The notes: a model not told the origin generated them from the sequence alone. A DNA stretch of 39,690 nucleotides from CALKCV01 sp964609515 (GCA_964609515.1 CAZSTZ010000030.1:1-39690); one strand, 5' to 3'; shown: positions 22,800 through 31,417, numbered from the stretch's first letter. Made by a program: numbers and translations.

Positions 22800-23555
22800 T
22801 TAAATCAAACTTTGCAGCAAGGATAGATTTACATAACTGGCATCCCCCGGGTTTCCGCTAATTACAGTAAAGGGTCGTTCTTTTTCTCCCAGATGGTTTA
22901 AGACTAGGGTTGCCCCGCTAAAATCTTGGTTTTTGGTGTAGTCGTTGACGGTGACAATGGTTTTTAATCCCGCTTTTAAGGCAGCTTGCAAACCGTGGTG
23001 GGAGTCTTCAAAGACGATGCATTCTTCTGGTTTGACCTTCATTTTTTCTAAGACGTATTGATAGATATCTGGGGCGGGTTTTTTTTCTTCTACCATATCT
23101 CCGGCACCTATTACTTCAAACCAAGAAAAGCTGTCTGGGTCTAGGGCGTGTTTTAAGACTGCTTTGACGTTGGGGAGGGTACTGGTAGTGGCGATCGCTA
23201 ATTTCACCGATGATTCTCGCGCTTCGTCCATTAACCGCCTCACCCCCGGGCGTAAAGGAATGCTACCTTCGGCTAATAGTTTTCGATAACGATCGGTTTT
23301 TGCTTGATGAAGTTTAACGATAAACTCAAGGCGATCGCCCTCCGGTTTAAAGTCTGGTTTGTACTCTTGGAGGTAAAAATCTATACGTTCTTTCCCCCCA
23401 GTCACCGCCAGCAGCTCTCCATAGAGGGGTTCCGACCATTCCCAGTCTAACCCCTCTTCGGCAAAGGCCCGATTAAAGGCGACTCTATGGCCATCTCGTT
23501 CCGTCTCTGCCAAAGTCCCATCCACGTCGAAGATTAATGTCCCCAGTTTGCTCAT
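22800..23555 (-). CDS. cbbY: CbbY-type HAD sugar bisphosphate phosphatase
   Basis: A haloacid dehalogenase-superfamily phosphatase (251 aa). The catalytic motif is D10-V-D12-G-T, followed by LAETERDGHRVAFNRAFAE; motif II is ATTST, and the last motifs are KKPAPDIY and FEDSHHGLQAAL. The stretch LAVTGGKERIDFY closely resembles CbbY of phototrophs. Characterised CbbY enzymes remove the inhibitory xylulose-1,5-bisphosphate made by Rubisco, so a metabolite-repair role for the Calvin cycle is likely, though inferred from family resemblance. It starts with MSKLGTLIFDVDGT, with no odd features. Confidence 0.85.
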   Translation of the reverse strand: MSKLGTLIFDVDGTLAETERDGHRVAFNRAFAEEGLDWEWSEPLYGELLAVTGGKERIDFYLQEYKPDFKPEGDRLEFIVKLHQAKTDRYRKLLAEGSIPLRPGVRRLMDEARESSVKLAIATTSTLPNVKAVLKHALDPDSFSWFEVIGAGDMVEEKKPAPDIYQYVLEKMKVKPEECIVFEDSHHGLQAALKAGLKTIVTVNDYTKNQDFSGATLVLNHLGEKERPFTVISGNPGDASYVNLSLLQSLI

Positions 23556-23631
23556 TTTTTTTAGATTTTAGAATTTCTAGCGATGGCCCAGCCCTTTCGA
23601 GGTCCAACACACTTAACTTTAACGATTAGTT

Positions 23632-24606
23632 TTACATAGAATGCTCTCTTGTCAACTGCTTAGAAAAATTTTCTGCCACTTGGCGAAGGAGGGGCATAAT
23701 TTGAGGGGATAAAATGAGGCGATCGCTCGTTTCTGGCGGCACTGAAATTAAACCCGACCAACTCAAATTAATTTCTATTCCCTCCCCGCCAACGCTTTCA
23801 TTTAGTCCGACAATAGCCTCGCACAAATTAGCACTAATTCCCTGTCGTTCTTTGCCTAAAAAATCCTCCCAATTTCCTCCTTCTGCTAAACCGCTAATCG
23901 TTTCTAAAGCTTCGACTAATTTTAAAAAAACTCGTCGTTGGAACGGCGTTGTTAAAAAAGCTGTATTTTCTTGTGGTAATTGAGAAATAACGGTAAAAAT
24001 AGAGCCGCTATTTTCTTCCCTTTGTCCCAGTCGCAATTTAGTTAAATACTCAACGGCTTCTGGCAAGGGTTTGCTAAAATTTAATTGAGGATTAATTGTA
24101 GAAGAAGCTGCCGAGAAGATGAGATTTTTAAATCCCCGTACAATTTCCAGAAAATTATTAAGAGGAATGCTGCCATTAGTTGCCAGGGGAGAATTAACCC
24201 CGAGGCGAATGACGTCGGCAAAAACACGATGGATATCTCTGAGGATTTCTAATTGCGCCCCTCCACCGTTTCTAAGGTTTCTCATAACTGACTCATCAGC
24301 TATAGCATTTCTCGCTCTTTATGAGGTACATTTTTTATTTCGGTAATGGGTAATGGGTAATGGGTAATGGGGAGCATCGAATATGCAGCAAAAATGTAAA
24401 GAATGGCATATTATTACCCATTACCGCGTTCCCTATTACCAAAAAGCGTTTTTTTCTTGTACCTCAGGGATACGGGAAATGCTAGATCGTCATTTTTGTG
24501 CTGATAAATATAAGCTTTATTGTTGAAAATGCGATTGTGAATCCAATTTTTAGCTTGCAAGTAGGTAGCTATTTGCTGCGGTTTAATCGACCCTTTTTGA
24601 GAACAT
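23632..24606 (-). pseudogene. unknown two-part gene interrupted by an inverted-repeat element
   Basis: I do not recognise a named family. The long downstream part (24285 to 23632) begins MRNLRNGGGAQLEILRDIHR, continues with FADVIRLGV, YLTKLRLGQREENSGSI and GISANLCEAIVGLN, and is open for 217 residues. Upstream, beyond the element 24303-24484, the minus strand encodes KPQQIATYLQAKNWIHNRIF and YIYQHKND, which looks like the natural N-terminus (a YLxxxxW helix and a short beta strand). No good start codon is in frame; the nearest ATG is at 24606 in another frame. The element split the gene and the frames no longer match. The first part lies 22 bases after the DUF4365 pseudogene, so the two were probably one operon. 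Confidence 0.65.
24303..24484. mobile_element. inverted-repeat element C
   Basis: Left end TAGCATTTCTCG...TGAGGTACA and right end TGTACCTCA...CGGGAAATGCTA are inverted repeats over about 27 bases with mismatches, 182 bases in all. No transposase is inside; the core holds GGTAATGGG tandem units and an inverse copy of the GGTAAT(G/A)GGGAACGC block found in element A. The ends are consistent with a TA dinucleotide target, as in Tc1/mariner-like IS630 elements, but that is tentative. Confidence 0.65.
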
Positions 24607-24627
24607 CCAAATCTCTAACTATTAGTT

Positions 24628-25294
24628 TCAGAAATCTTCTCCTCTGCTAATACGCTCCATAAGATTTTTAACTGCTTCTAGTAAAACTTATTTTTTCGCG
24701 GTATTTGCACCGTGACAGTTTCGAGATTTTCTGCGGTCGGTTTTCCTTTGAAAGACATTCAGTAGCCACAGCAATTAAGAGATAATTTTTCCTCAGATTC
24801 CGTTAACCATTTATCCACTGTTTCCGGCAGTAAAACTACAACTAAAATCAGAGGTATTAAACGGGATCGATCGTTCTTCATAATTTTTTACTTTAAGGCG
24901 ATATCTCAGTTTGTCATCTGTCAGAGTCTTGATTGAAGTAGATTTAACCTGCAAATGAAGTTGAGGAATACTCATCGACCCAATTTTTTTGGGAGATGTA
25001 ATAGGGAGCATCTCAGTTTTGCATATTTCTTCTCTCATACTCATTACTCACACTCATTACTCACACTCAAAAAAACCGCTTTTTATTTGAGTAAGAGTAT
25101 GAGTGTGAGTCACTCGTCGTGAAATTATCGAGGGGTAAAAATTACAAATATGAGATGCTCCCGATGTAATAATCACATCGACCCCCACTCGATCCAAGGG
25201 TTGGAGTGCCCTTTCATGCATTGTAACCTGCTGCCGAAGCTACTGCATCAATATAAGCATAGCTAAATTCTTCTTTCTGGATGTTAAGCTCCAC
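24628..25294 (-). pseudogene. DUF4365-domain gene, decayed and hit by element B
   Basis: Reassembled on the minus strand it reads MELNIQKEEFSYAYIDAVAS (GTG start 25294), RALQPLDRVGVDVIIT, then after the element SPKKIGSMSIPQLHLQVKST, YRLKVKNYEE, and in a shifted frame PLILVVVLLPETVDKWLTES, GY-stop-MSFKGKPTAENLETVTVQ, FY-stop and a last shifted NLMERISRGEDF. This matches the order of a DUF4365 domain, a nuclease-like family, as I recall it. The damage seen is three frameshifts, two stops at positions where Trp is expected, and one insertion. The stop is at 24628, just before the unknown gene. It is certainly not functional. Confidence 0.75.
25004..25162. mobile_element. miniature inverted-repeat element B, 9-bp target duplication
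   Basis: 159 bases with ends GGGAGCATCTCA (25004-25015) and TGAGATGCTCCC (25151-25162), a perfect 12-bp inverted repeat. GATGTAATA flanks both sides (24995-25003 and 25163-25171). The interior is a long imperfect hairpin of CTCATTACTCACA units. Ends match element A at 9 of 12 positions or better. It sits inside the DUF4365 pseudogene. Confidence 0.88.
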
Positions 25295-25378
25295 TTACTT
25301 TCTTCTCCCCTTATCTCAAGCTCCTACTTTTACTTTCTCCCAAAAAAAACTCTTATTTCAAAGAACGCAACCGAATTA

Positions 25379-25412
25379 AGAAACCCGGTTTTTACAGAAA
25401 TTCCGTGTTTCT
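25379..25412. repeat. palindromic repeat, copy 5
   Basis: AGAAACCCGGTTTTTAC then AGAAATTCCGTGTTTCT, the ACAGAAATT subtype, with one mismatch in the right arm. It lies about 20 bases beyond the stop of the coiled-coil gene at 25434. Confidence 0.8.
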
Positions 25413-25433
25413 GGGCTACCAATACATCACTAA

Positions 25434-26195
25434 TTAAATCCCTGAATCGCCCTGCTTTACCACCTGATTTTTACGCTCTTTTTTTCCCTGAGGTAAGGAA
25501 ATACTATGATTTTCTGCTTCCTCGGTAGAACTTGTTTTTTGTAACTGCTTTACCAGAGAAATTAAACGCTTCAAGTGAGGCTTAACTACTTCCTTATTTT
25601 GTTGCTCTAAATAGTTAACTTTCGTCTCAATTTCAGATAGATTTACTTCTGGTTGATCTCCCACCTCTTCCAACTCTTGCTGGAGGGCGGCCATCGCTTC
25701 TTCTAATCCTAAAAGCCGATTTTTTAGCTCTTCCCACTCGGCAACCGTTAAAGGCTTATCTGCCGCCGATACCAAACTTTGTTGCACCGAAGCTGCCGAC
25801 TGTTCCAACTCGGCCAGTGGCACGCCAGACAACCCCGATCTAGCTTCCCGAGTTGATTCTATTTTTTTTAAAAGCTGTTGGCGCAGTTTGACGATGGCCT
25901 TAACCGCATTTTTCTCCAGATTCTCCATCGACTGCCGAACTTCCGTCACTTCCGAACCTCGGCCAAGCTGTAGCGATCGCTCGTATCTGCTTCTATTAGC
26001 CGCATTTAAAGACAAGGCCAAAGTCATCGGAACTACGGCGTAAAATGCCTCCCCGGATATGGCCACTGCGAGGGCACCCACAGCCGAACCTGCGAGCGAA
26101 GCGTATTCTGCCAGCTCCTGCCAGTGTCCCTGGCGAATAGTTTCTTTAGTGACCTTTTGCTCGGAAGAGTTTTGATGCCCCATAGCTTTTACCAT
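25434..26195 (-). CDS. hypothetical protein with hydrophobic segment and coiled coil
   Basis: I do not recognise a named family beyond a type common in cyanobacteria. The 253-residue protein has a short N-terminal region (1-25), a hydrophobic stretch of about 35 residues (YASLAGSAVGALAVAISGEA and AFYAVVPMTLALSLNAAN) that could form one or two membrane helices, a basic turn (RSRYERS) and then long heptad-rich coiled coil with Leu, Glu and Gln (about 85-225). The C-terminus is polar and basic. The start ATG at 26195 gives MVKAMGHQN; the ATG four codons on is equally possible. It might be a membrane-bound scaffold, but nothing in the neighbourhood supports a specific role. Confidence 0.7.
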   Translation of the reverse strand: MVKAMGHQNSSEQKVTKETIRQGHWQELAEYASLAGSAVGALAVAISGEAFYAVVPMTLALSLNAANRSRYERSLQLGRGSEVTEVRQSMENLEKNAVKAIVKLRQQLLKKIESTREARSGLSGVPLAELEQSAASVQQSLVSAADKPLTVAEWEELKNRLLGLEEAMAALQQELEEVGDQPEVNLSEIETKVNYLEQQNKEVVKPHLKRLISLVKQLQKTSSTEEAENHSISLPQGKKERKNQVVKQGDSGI

Positions 26196-26787
26196 AGTTC
26201 AAATAATGGCCTATTTGCCGATTTTCGGCTGGTTGCTGGTATTATACCGTATCCAAAAGAAAGCCATAACTTAATTTCCATCGCCCAACTTAAGCATTTC
26301 TGCCTAGCTTTTTTTGTAGGTAATAGCTAATAGGTAGTGGAGTTAATAGCGATCCATTACCTATTTCCAGAATAAATTCTTCTGTGGCGATCGCTTTGTG
26401 GGAGAGCGATCGCTCGAACTTGTATCCTCCTCGATAGCGATAATTTTTGGTTGTTGCGTACCGTATAGCGATCGCTAACGCTTCCTGAATAAAAATGGAC
26501 CATCGCCCCTCGCTCCCAAATCTAAAAAAAGAGATTTTTCCGATCTTTCGGCAATTTGGTAACAAATTTAACACGCACCTTCCCGAGTATTCGGCTAACT
26601 TATGAAAAACTTATCAATTTATTAAAAACAACTTTAACCAAACCAATGTTAGAAGACCAAAATTATCCCATACCTAACTCTCATCCATTCGATACATATA
26701 GGTCATTTGACTAAAAAGCGGTTTATCTTTCCCAGAAATGAGTGCTGAAAATGGGTACTCATTTTTTTAGAGATATTAAATCAATAC

Positions 26788-26887
26788 TTCGGACAGTTTT
26801 TCAGTGCTAACGGTAGAATGCGGGTTTTGTACCTAGATACCAAGGGTAGAGTAAGGGCTTCAGTCGTTTTCTGAAAAACTGTCCGGA
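26788..26887. repeat. inverted-repeat element with CGGACAGTTTTTCAG ends
   Basis: TTCGGACAGTTTTTCAG (26788-26804) and CTGAAAAACTGTCCGGA (26871-26887) are inverted repeats with one mismatch, 100 bases end to end, with no coding content. It is probably a miniature element. No target duplication is clear. Confidence 0.65.
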
Positions 26888-27000
26888 CTGTTGTCAAATA
26901 AAACTGCTATAGTTACAGATTAACCGGTTCCGGTTCCCTGGAAGAAACTAGCAAAGTCGCCGTTTCTTAGTCTTATGAGGAGCGTCTGCATAGACATTAA

Positions 27001-27033
27001 GACATCCGGTTTTGCCGAAATTACCGGGTTTCT
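27001..27033. repeat. palindromic repeat, degenerate copy 6
   Basis: GACATCCGGTTTTGCCGAAATTACCGGGTTTCT, a worn copy of the CCCGG palindrome family; the GGGATAC that follows matches the flank of other copies. Confidence 0.6.
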
Positions 27034-27153
27034 GGGATACTGAAACAGGACTTACGCTAACGAAAAAAGTTCGATTGCGCGTGCTTTCGCTCGCTTCGGA
27101 AAGAAATATGCTATATTGCCTCGCTCCCCCCTGCCACCATAAGCGATCGCCCC

Positions 27154-28138
27154 TCACTCCAAAGCAAACTCCCAACCCAGTCGCGTCGGCTGTTGGTAAA
27201 TGCGTTTGAGAGTATTAATATCCCTAGCAGAAATTGACGGCGGTTCTCCCACTTGGGAATAATACATAACATCGGTTTCCTCAAGGCTGTGACCCCAAAT
27301 TCCCAAAGCATGACCGAACTCGTGACGGGCCGCCGCAGGGAGATATTTACCCTTCTGCATCGGACTCAACCAAATAACAAAACGATGAGATAAAATCTCC
27401 CTACCATCTATTTCTGGGCCCTCGGCATCGGCAACATCGCTGTCCCTATCCTTGCCGGGCCGAGGGACTTCTGGGCCCTCGGCATCGGCAACATCGCTGT
27501 CCCTATCCTTGCCGGGCCGAGGGNNNNNNNNNNNNNNNNNNNNNNNNNNNNNNNNNNNNNNNNNNNNNNNNNNNNNNNNNNNNNNNNNNNNNNNNNNNNN
27601 NNNNNNNNNNNNNNNNNNNNNNNACTTCCTGGAGATAAAACTGGTAACGAGCTTCCGCAGAACGAGCCCTCATATTATCCAAACTTATAGGCGGTCGCTT
27701 GTTGATAATAACGATATCGGGCTCGGACCCTTCCTCTACTATCTCCAAAGGCAAGTAATCATCCCACTCCATCACCGCCGCCGCCACAGTTTCTACCCAT
27801 TCTCGGGGGTCTTGACCGTTCTGGGGCGGTTGGATATAAACCGCGATCGGAAACCGCGACCAAATCAAATAACCTGCCGCAGTCGCTTCTACCTCCTCAA
27901 AATAATCCCCGGTATTAGTTTCATCCTCCCACCGGGCGAGACTGGCAGGCAGGGGATGAATTTTCAGAGGAGGCAAACCATCCGTTGCCGTGGCTCTTTG
28001 AGATTGAAGATTAATCAAAATAATAAAAATGCCAAGGGCTAGGAGCCCAAAGGCTAGAGGAGCGATCGAGAAACCCGGTTTTTTCAAAAAACCGGGTTTC
28101 ACCAGATACCAAAAGCCGAGTTTTCTGAGTTTTTTCAT
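27154..28138 (-). CDS. metzincin zinc protease, membrane-anchored, with tandem repeat linker and gap
   Basis: A predicted exported zinc metalloprotease. The C-terminal part has the metzincin motif RHEFGHALGIWGHS (HExxHxxGxxxH) and a Met-turn DVMYYS, as in M10-type matrixins. From the ATG at 28138 the N-terminus has basic residues, a 16-residue insert translated from palindromic repeat copy 7 (WYLVKPGFLKKPGFSI), then a membrane helix (LAFGLLALGIFIILINL). A region WSRFPIAVYIQPPQNG resembles the first strands of the protease domain. Between them lie at least two copies of a 19-residue repeat (PRPGKDRDSDVADAEGPEV) and a 100-N gap; the parts before and after are in different frames by the stated gap length, but the gap size is arbitrary. 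The target is unknown. Confidence 0.8.
27412..27523 (-). repeat. 57-bp coding tandem repeat at the gap edge
   Basis: A 57-base unit (start points 27412 and 27469) occurs twice and runs into the N gap. It encodes 19 residues, PRPGKDRDSDVADAEGPEV, in frame with the protease. The sequence after the gap resumes at the boundary of the array (QEV), so the gap probably hides more copies. Confidence 0.85.
27524..27623. other. assembly gap (100 N)
   Basis: Exactly 100 N inside the metalloprotease gene, next to the 57-bp tandem repeat. The true length is unknown. Confidence 0.99.
28069..28100 (-). repeat. palindromic repeat, copy 7, inside a coding sequence
   Basis: On the minus strand GAAACCCGGTTTTTTG then AAAAAACCGGGTTTCT, with GGTATCTG before and CGATCG after. 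It is translated near the N-terminus of the metalloprotease, just before its membrane helix. The frame used differs from that in the DUF1460 gene. Confidence 0.88.
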
Positions 28139-28223
28139 CTTAGGGAATGGGGAATTGACAAGTTCCCAATTAACAAGTTCCCAATTAACAATTGACAATT
28201 GACAACTGACAATTCCCAAAAAA

Positions 28224-30557
28224 CTATTTACTCTTTTCCGTTTCGGTCTCTTCTACTTCTTCCGATTCTTCTTCGATACCCAAAACCTCCGCAGTCTTAA
28301 CCAGATCCAACTTAAACATCAAAACTCCCAGAGGAGGCAAACACAGATCCACTGAATGATAGTGATTGTGGTAAGCCCATTCATCAGTCCACTTACCGCC
28401 CAAGTTGCCCATATTGCTACCGCCATATTCCCCAGCATCGCTATTAAACAACTCCGTATAGAACCCAGGTTCGGGCACTCCGACGCGATAATGGCTGTGA
28501 GGTTGGGGGGTAAAATTGCAAACCACCACAATAAAATCTTTGCTATCTTTAGCGCGGCGGATAAACGAAACCACGCTATGATTGCTGTCGTTACAATCGA
28601 CCCACTGGAAACCATCCTCAGTAAAATCGCACTCGTAAAGAGCGGGTTGAGAGCGATAGACGCCGTTCAAATTCTTGAAAAAGTTCTTCAAAGCTTCGTG
28701 TGGGTGGTACTGTAACAAATGCCACTCCAAATCGCCCCAAACATTCCACTCGCTCCACTGACCGAACTCCATGCTCATAAACATAGTTTTCTTGCCTGGG
28801 TGAGCGTACATATAAGCAAACAAAGCTCGCACGTTAGCAAATTTCTGCCACTCATCGCCCGGCATCTTGCCTATCATATTGCTCTTACAGTGAACTATCT
28901 CGTCATGAGACAAGGCAAGCATATAGTTTTCGCTGTAATGATACCAAATACTGAAAGTGACATTATTCTGGTGGAACTGGCGGAACCAAGGATCCATGCT
29001 GAAATAATCCAACATATCGTGCATCCAGCCCATATTCCACTTGAGATTAAAGCCCAAACCGCCCACATAAGTCGGCCAGGAAACCATAGGCCAGGCTGTG
29101 GATTCTTCAGCAATAGAGAGAATCCCCGGATAGTAACTAAACAGCAAGTGGTTGACCTGACGCAAGAGGTCTGCCGCCGCGATATGTTCCACGCCGCCAT
29201 ACTCGTTAGCCACCCATTGGCCGTCCGGTCGCAAATAGTTGAGGTAGAGCATAGAGGCCACCGCATCGACCCTCATGCCGTCGATGTGGTATTTGTCAAA
29301 CCAGAAAATGGCGTTAGCTACCAAGAAGTTGCGGACCTCGTTGCGGCCGTAGTCAAAAACCAGGGTTCCCCATTCTTTGTGTTCGCCCTTGCGGGGGTCG
29401 CTGTATTCGTAGAGGTGGGTGCCGTCGAAGAAGGCTAAACCGTGTCCGTCTTTGGGGAAATGTCCCGGCACCCAATCGACGATGACCCCGATGCCGTTTT
29501 GGTGGCACTTGTCAACGAAGTACATAAAGTCTAGGGCGTTGCCGTAGCGAGATGTGGGGGCGTAATATCCCGTTACTTGATAGCCCCAAGAGCCATCGAA
29601 GGGGTGTTCTGCCACTGGCATAACTTCAATATGGGTATAGCCCAAGTCCTTGACGTAGGGTATAAGTCGGTCGGCCATTTCCCGGTAGGTGAGGAAGCGG
29701 GCTCCCTGGTTGAGCTCCGAGACGTGGACTACTGGCTCGGTGGTGCCGTCTGGCCTTTTGGCAGGGGAAGAAGCCGACTCGTGGAGCCAAGAACCCAAGT
29801 GACATTCATAGACGCTGACTGGTTTGGTTAGGGGGTCCGTATTGCGGCGTTCCTCCATCCATTCTTCGTCGTTCCAGGTGTAGTCCTCCAAGTCAACGAC
29901 GATGGAGGCTGTTTTGGGCCGGACTTCTTGTTGGAAGCCGTAAGGATCGGATTTTTCGTAGATGTGGCCTTCCCAGTTTTTGATTTCGTATTTGTAATGT
30001 TCTCCGGGGCCGATGCTGGGAATAAATAACTCCCAAACTCCGCTTGGCCCTTTGCGCATTTGATGTTTGCGACCGTCCCAATAGTTAAAGTCCCCCAGTA
30101 CCGAAACGTTGCGAGCGTTGGGGGCCCAGACGGCGAAGTAAACTCCTGGGACTCCGTTGATTTCTGTGGAGTGAGCGCCTAATTTTTCGTAGATGCGGTT
30201 GTGGTTGCCTTCCCCAAATAGATGCAGGTCGAACTCGGTTAGTTTGGGAGAGCGGAATGCATAAGGATCGTAGATTACTCGCTCCCGTTCTCCTTCTTTT
30301 AGTTTGAGTTGGTAGTTGGCCAGTTCTGGAATTTCTATCGTACATTCAAAGAAGTGGGGGTGATGCACCGACTCCATCGGGTACTCTTTTCTTTCTTGTG
30401 GCAGGATGACTGAAACTTTTTCTGCTGTTGGTTCGTAGGCTCGCACTACCCAGGTACTTTTTCCGTTTTCTTCGACTTGATGGGCACCGAGAACTTGAAA
30501 GGGGTCGTGGTGCTGGTTCCAAACAATTAGGTTGATTTGGTCAACTGATATGCTCAT
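28224..30557 (-). CDS. glgB: 1,4-alpha-glucan branching enzyme GlgB
   Basis: GlgB makes the alpha-1,6 branches of glycogen by moving short glucan chains. The 777-residue protein has the N-terminal CBM48-type module(s) (about 10-210, NVSVLGDFNYWDGRKHQMRK), the catalytic GH13 barrel with nucleophile Asp in MRVDAVASM, the acid Glu in ILSIAEEST and the third Asp in LALSHDEIVH, and a C-terminal beta domain. The last 20 residues are Glu-rich (EEESEEVEETETEK), a common cyanobacterial tail. Length is normal for cyanobacteria. The ATG at 30557 gives MSISVDQINLIVW. No other glycogen gene is beside it. Confidence 0.97.
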   Translation of the reverse strand: MSISVDQINLIVWNQHHDPFQVLGAHQVEENGKSTWVVRAYEPTAEKVSVILPQERKEYPMESVHHPHFFECTIEIPELANYQLKLKEGERERVIYDPYAFRSPKLTEFDLHLFGEGNHNRIYEKLGAHSTEINGVPGVYFAVWAPNARNVSVLGDFNYWDGRKHQMRKGPSGVWELFIPSIGPGEHYKYEIKNWEGHIYEKSDPYGFQQEVRPKTASIVVDLEDYTWNDEEWMEERRNTDPLTKPVSVYECHLGSWLHESASSPAKRPDGTTEPVVHVSELNQGARFLTYREMADRLIPYVKDLGYTHIEVMPVAEHPFDGSWGYQVTGYYAPTSRYGNALDFMYFVDKCHQNGIGVIVDWVPGHFPKDGHGLAFFDGTHLYEYSDPRKGEHKEWGTLVFDYGRNEVRNFLVANAIFWFDKYHIDGMRVDAVASMLYLNYLRPDGQWVANEYGGVEHIAAADLLRQVNHLLFSYYPGILSIAEESTAWPMVSWPTYVGGLGFNLKWNMGWMHDMLDYFSMDPWFRQFHQNNVTFSIWYHYSENYMLALSHDEIVHCKSNMIGKMPGDEWQKFANVRALFAYMYAHPGKKTMFMSMEFGQWSEWNVWGDLEWHLLQYHPHEALKNFFKNLNGVYRSQPALYECDFTEDGFQWVDCNDSNHSVVSFIRRAKDSKDFIVVVCNFTPQPHSHYRVGVPEPGFYTELFNSDAGEYGGSNMGNLGGKWTDEWAYHNHYHSVDLCLPPLGVLMFKLDLVKTAEVLGIEEESEEVEETETEKSK

Positions 30558-30660
30558 TGCTGTTAAATTATTTTCCTTATCTTAGTAGAGGGTTAATGGG
30601 AACTCAATATGCTGCGCTTTGCGGCGCGGGATCGAGATTCAGTATATAGAATTTAATGGG

Positions 30661-30705
30661 GAATAGGTCAGGGGGAATAGGTCAGGGGGAATAGGTCAGG
30701 GGGAA
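30661..30705. repeat. 15-bp tandem repeat, three copies
   Basis: GAATAGGTCAGGGGG three times, followed by a CACCCTTGT tandem repeat that runs to the C-terminus of the next gene. It lies in the spacer between glgB and the GST-like gene. Confidence 0.85.
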
Positions 30706-30733
30706 ATTATTCATGTCCCCCTTGTCACCCTTG

Positions 30734-31417
30734 TCACCCTTGTCCCTCTTCTAGTCCCGGTGGCAAGGGTTCGTTGCAGAGTTGGTGAATTTGGCCGATG
30801 CGTTTGAATAGCCAGGGATGGTCCTTTCGGTATTGAGGAATTAAGGCCAAGGGACTGAGCAGGGCGGCGGCGGCCAGGTCGGCTCTGCTGAGGCGATCGC
30901 CTACTAAATAAGGACTGGCCTGCCAGCGGTGGGATAAGATTTCTAAAGCACTGGCCAGGCGATCGCTTGCCAGTCGGACGGCTGCCTCGTTTATCCCATA
31001 CTGCCACCGCACCACTCTTATTACTGCTTGACTGGAAAAAGAGGGATCTATCCCCTTCCCTTCTTTGGCGCGAAAGTGATAATAAACGAAGCGGGTAGCA
31101 GTGCCGATGCTTTCGTCGAGCCAGTCTTCTAGCAGAGAGGCTTCTCTTTGCAGCATATGCTCTTTGAAAAAGAGCTCGGGAGTTGGAGAATAGGATTCTA
31201 GGAATTTAAAAATCTGAGTAGAATCGCCGATCGCTTGAGGTTGGCCTTCTATTTCTGGTAATAAAACTGGGACGGTACTCAAACCGGTTAATGGTTTTAC
31301 TTCCAGCAAATGCAATCCAGGGGTTAGATTCTTAACTTTATAAGAGATGCCTTTGTAACCGAGGGCCAGGCGTGCTTTTCGACAGTAATGGGAGGTGCTA
31401 AATTGCAGTAGTAACAT
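30734..31417 (-). CDS. glutathione S-transferase family protein
   Basis: A 227-residue protein with an N-terminal thioredoxin-like domain (1-78: MLLLQFSTSHYCRKARLAL, with VPVLL and the GDSTQIFKFLE glutathione-site loop) and a helical C-terminal domain (about 90-215). The catalytic position carries STSHYCRK, so Ser or Cys chemistry is possible. The segment LVGDRLSRADLAAAALLSPL is the conserved N-capping box region of GSTs. Substrate is unknown. The C-terminal residues LPPGLEEGQG run into a tandem repeat region. ATG at 31417. No operon partner is seen. Confidence 0.85.
   Translation of the reverse strand: MLLLQFSTSHYCRKARLALGYKGISYKVKNLTPGLHLLEVKPLTGLSTVPVLLPEIEGQPQAIGDSTQIFKFLESYSPTPELFFKEHMLQREASLLEDWLDESIGTATRFVYYHFRAKEGKGIDPSFSSQAVIRVVRWQYGINEAAVRLASDRLASALEILSHRWQASPYLVGDRLSRADLAAAALLSPLALIPQYRKDHPWLFKRIGQIHQLCNEPLPPGLEEGQG

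Larger units (their letters stand above)
26196..27153. other. long non-coding stretch with repeats
   Basis: About 960 bases between the coiled-coil gene and the metalloprotease stop. I see no gene I can support. It holds several HIP1 sites (26390-26475), an inverted-repeat element (26788-26887), a degenerate palindromic repeat (27001-27033) and an AGGACTTACGC motif near 27046 that resembles transposon ends. It may be a graveyard of mobile DNA. Confidence 0.5.

Noticed and set aside
24811..25044. A 77-residue intact protein gene
   Set aside because: Its N-terminus is translated from mobile element B and its C-terminus from a shifted frame of the DUF4365 pseudogene.
26290..26574. A 94-residue open frame on the minus strand
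   Set aside because: No recognisable motif, no ribosome site, rich in HIP1 and repeat sequence; not supported as a gene.
27412..27523. CRISPR-like array
   Set aside because: Two copies of a 57-base unit are contiguous without spacers and encode a 19-residue repeat in frame; it is a coding tandem repeat.
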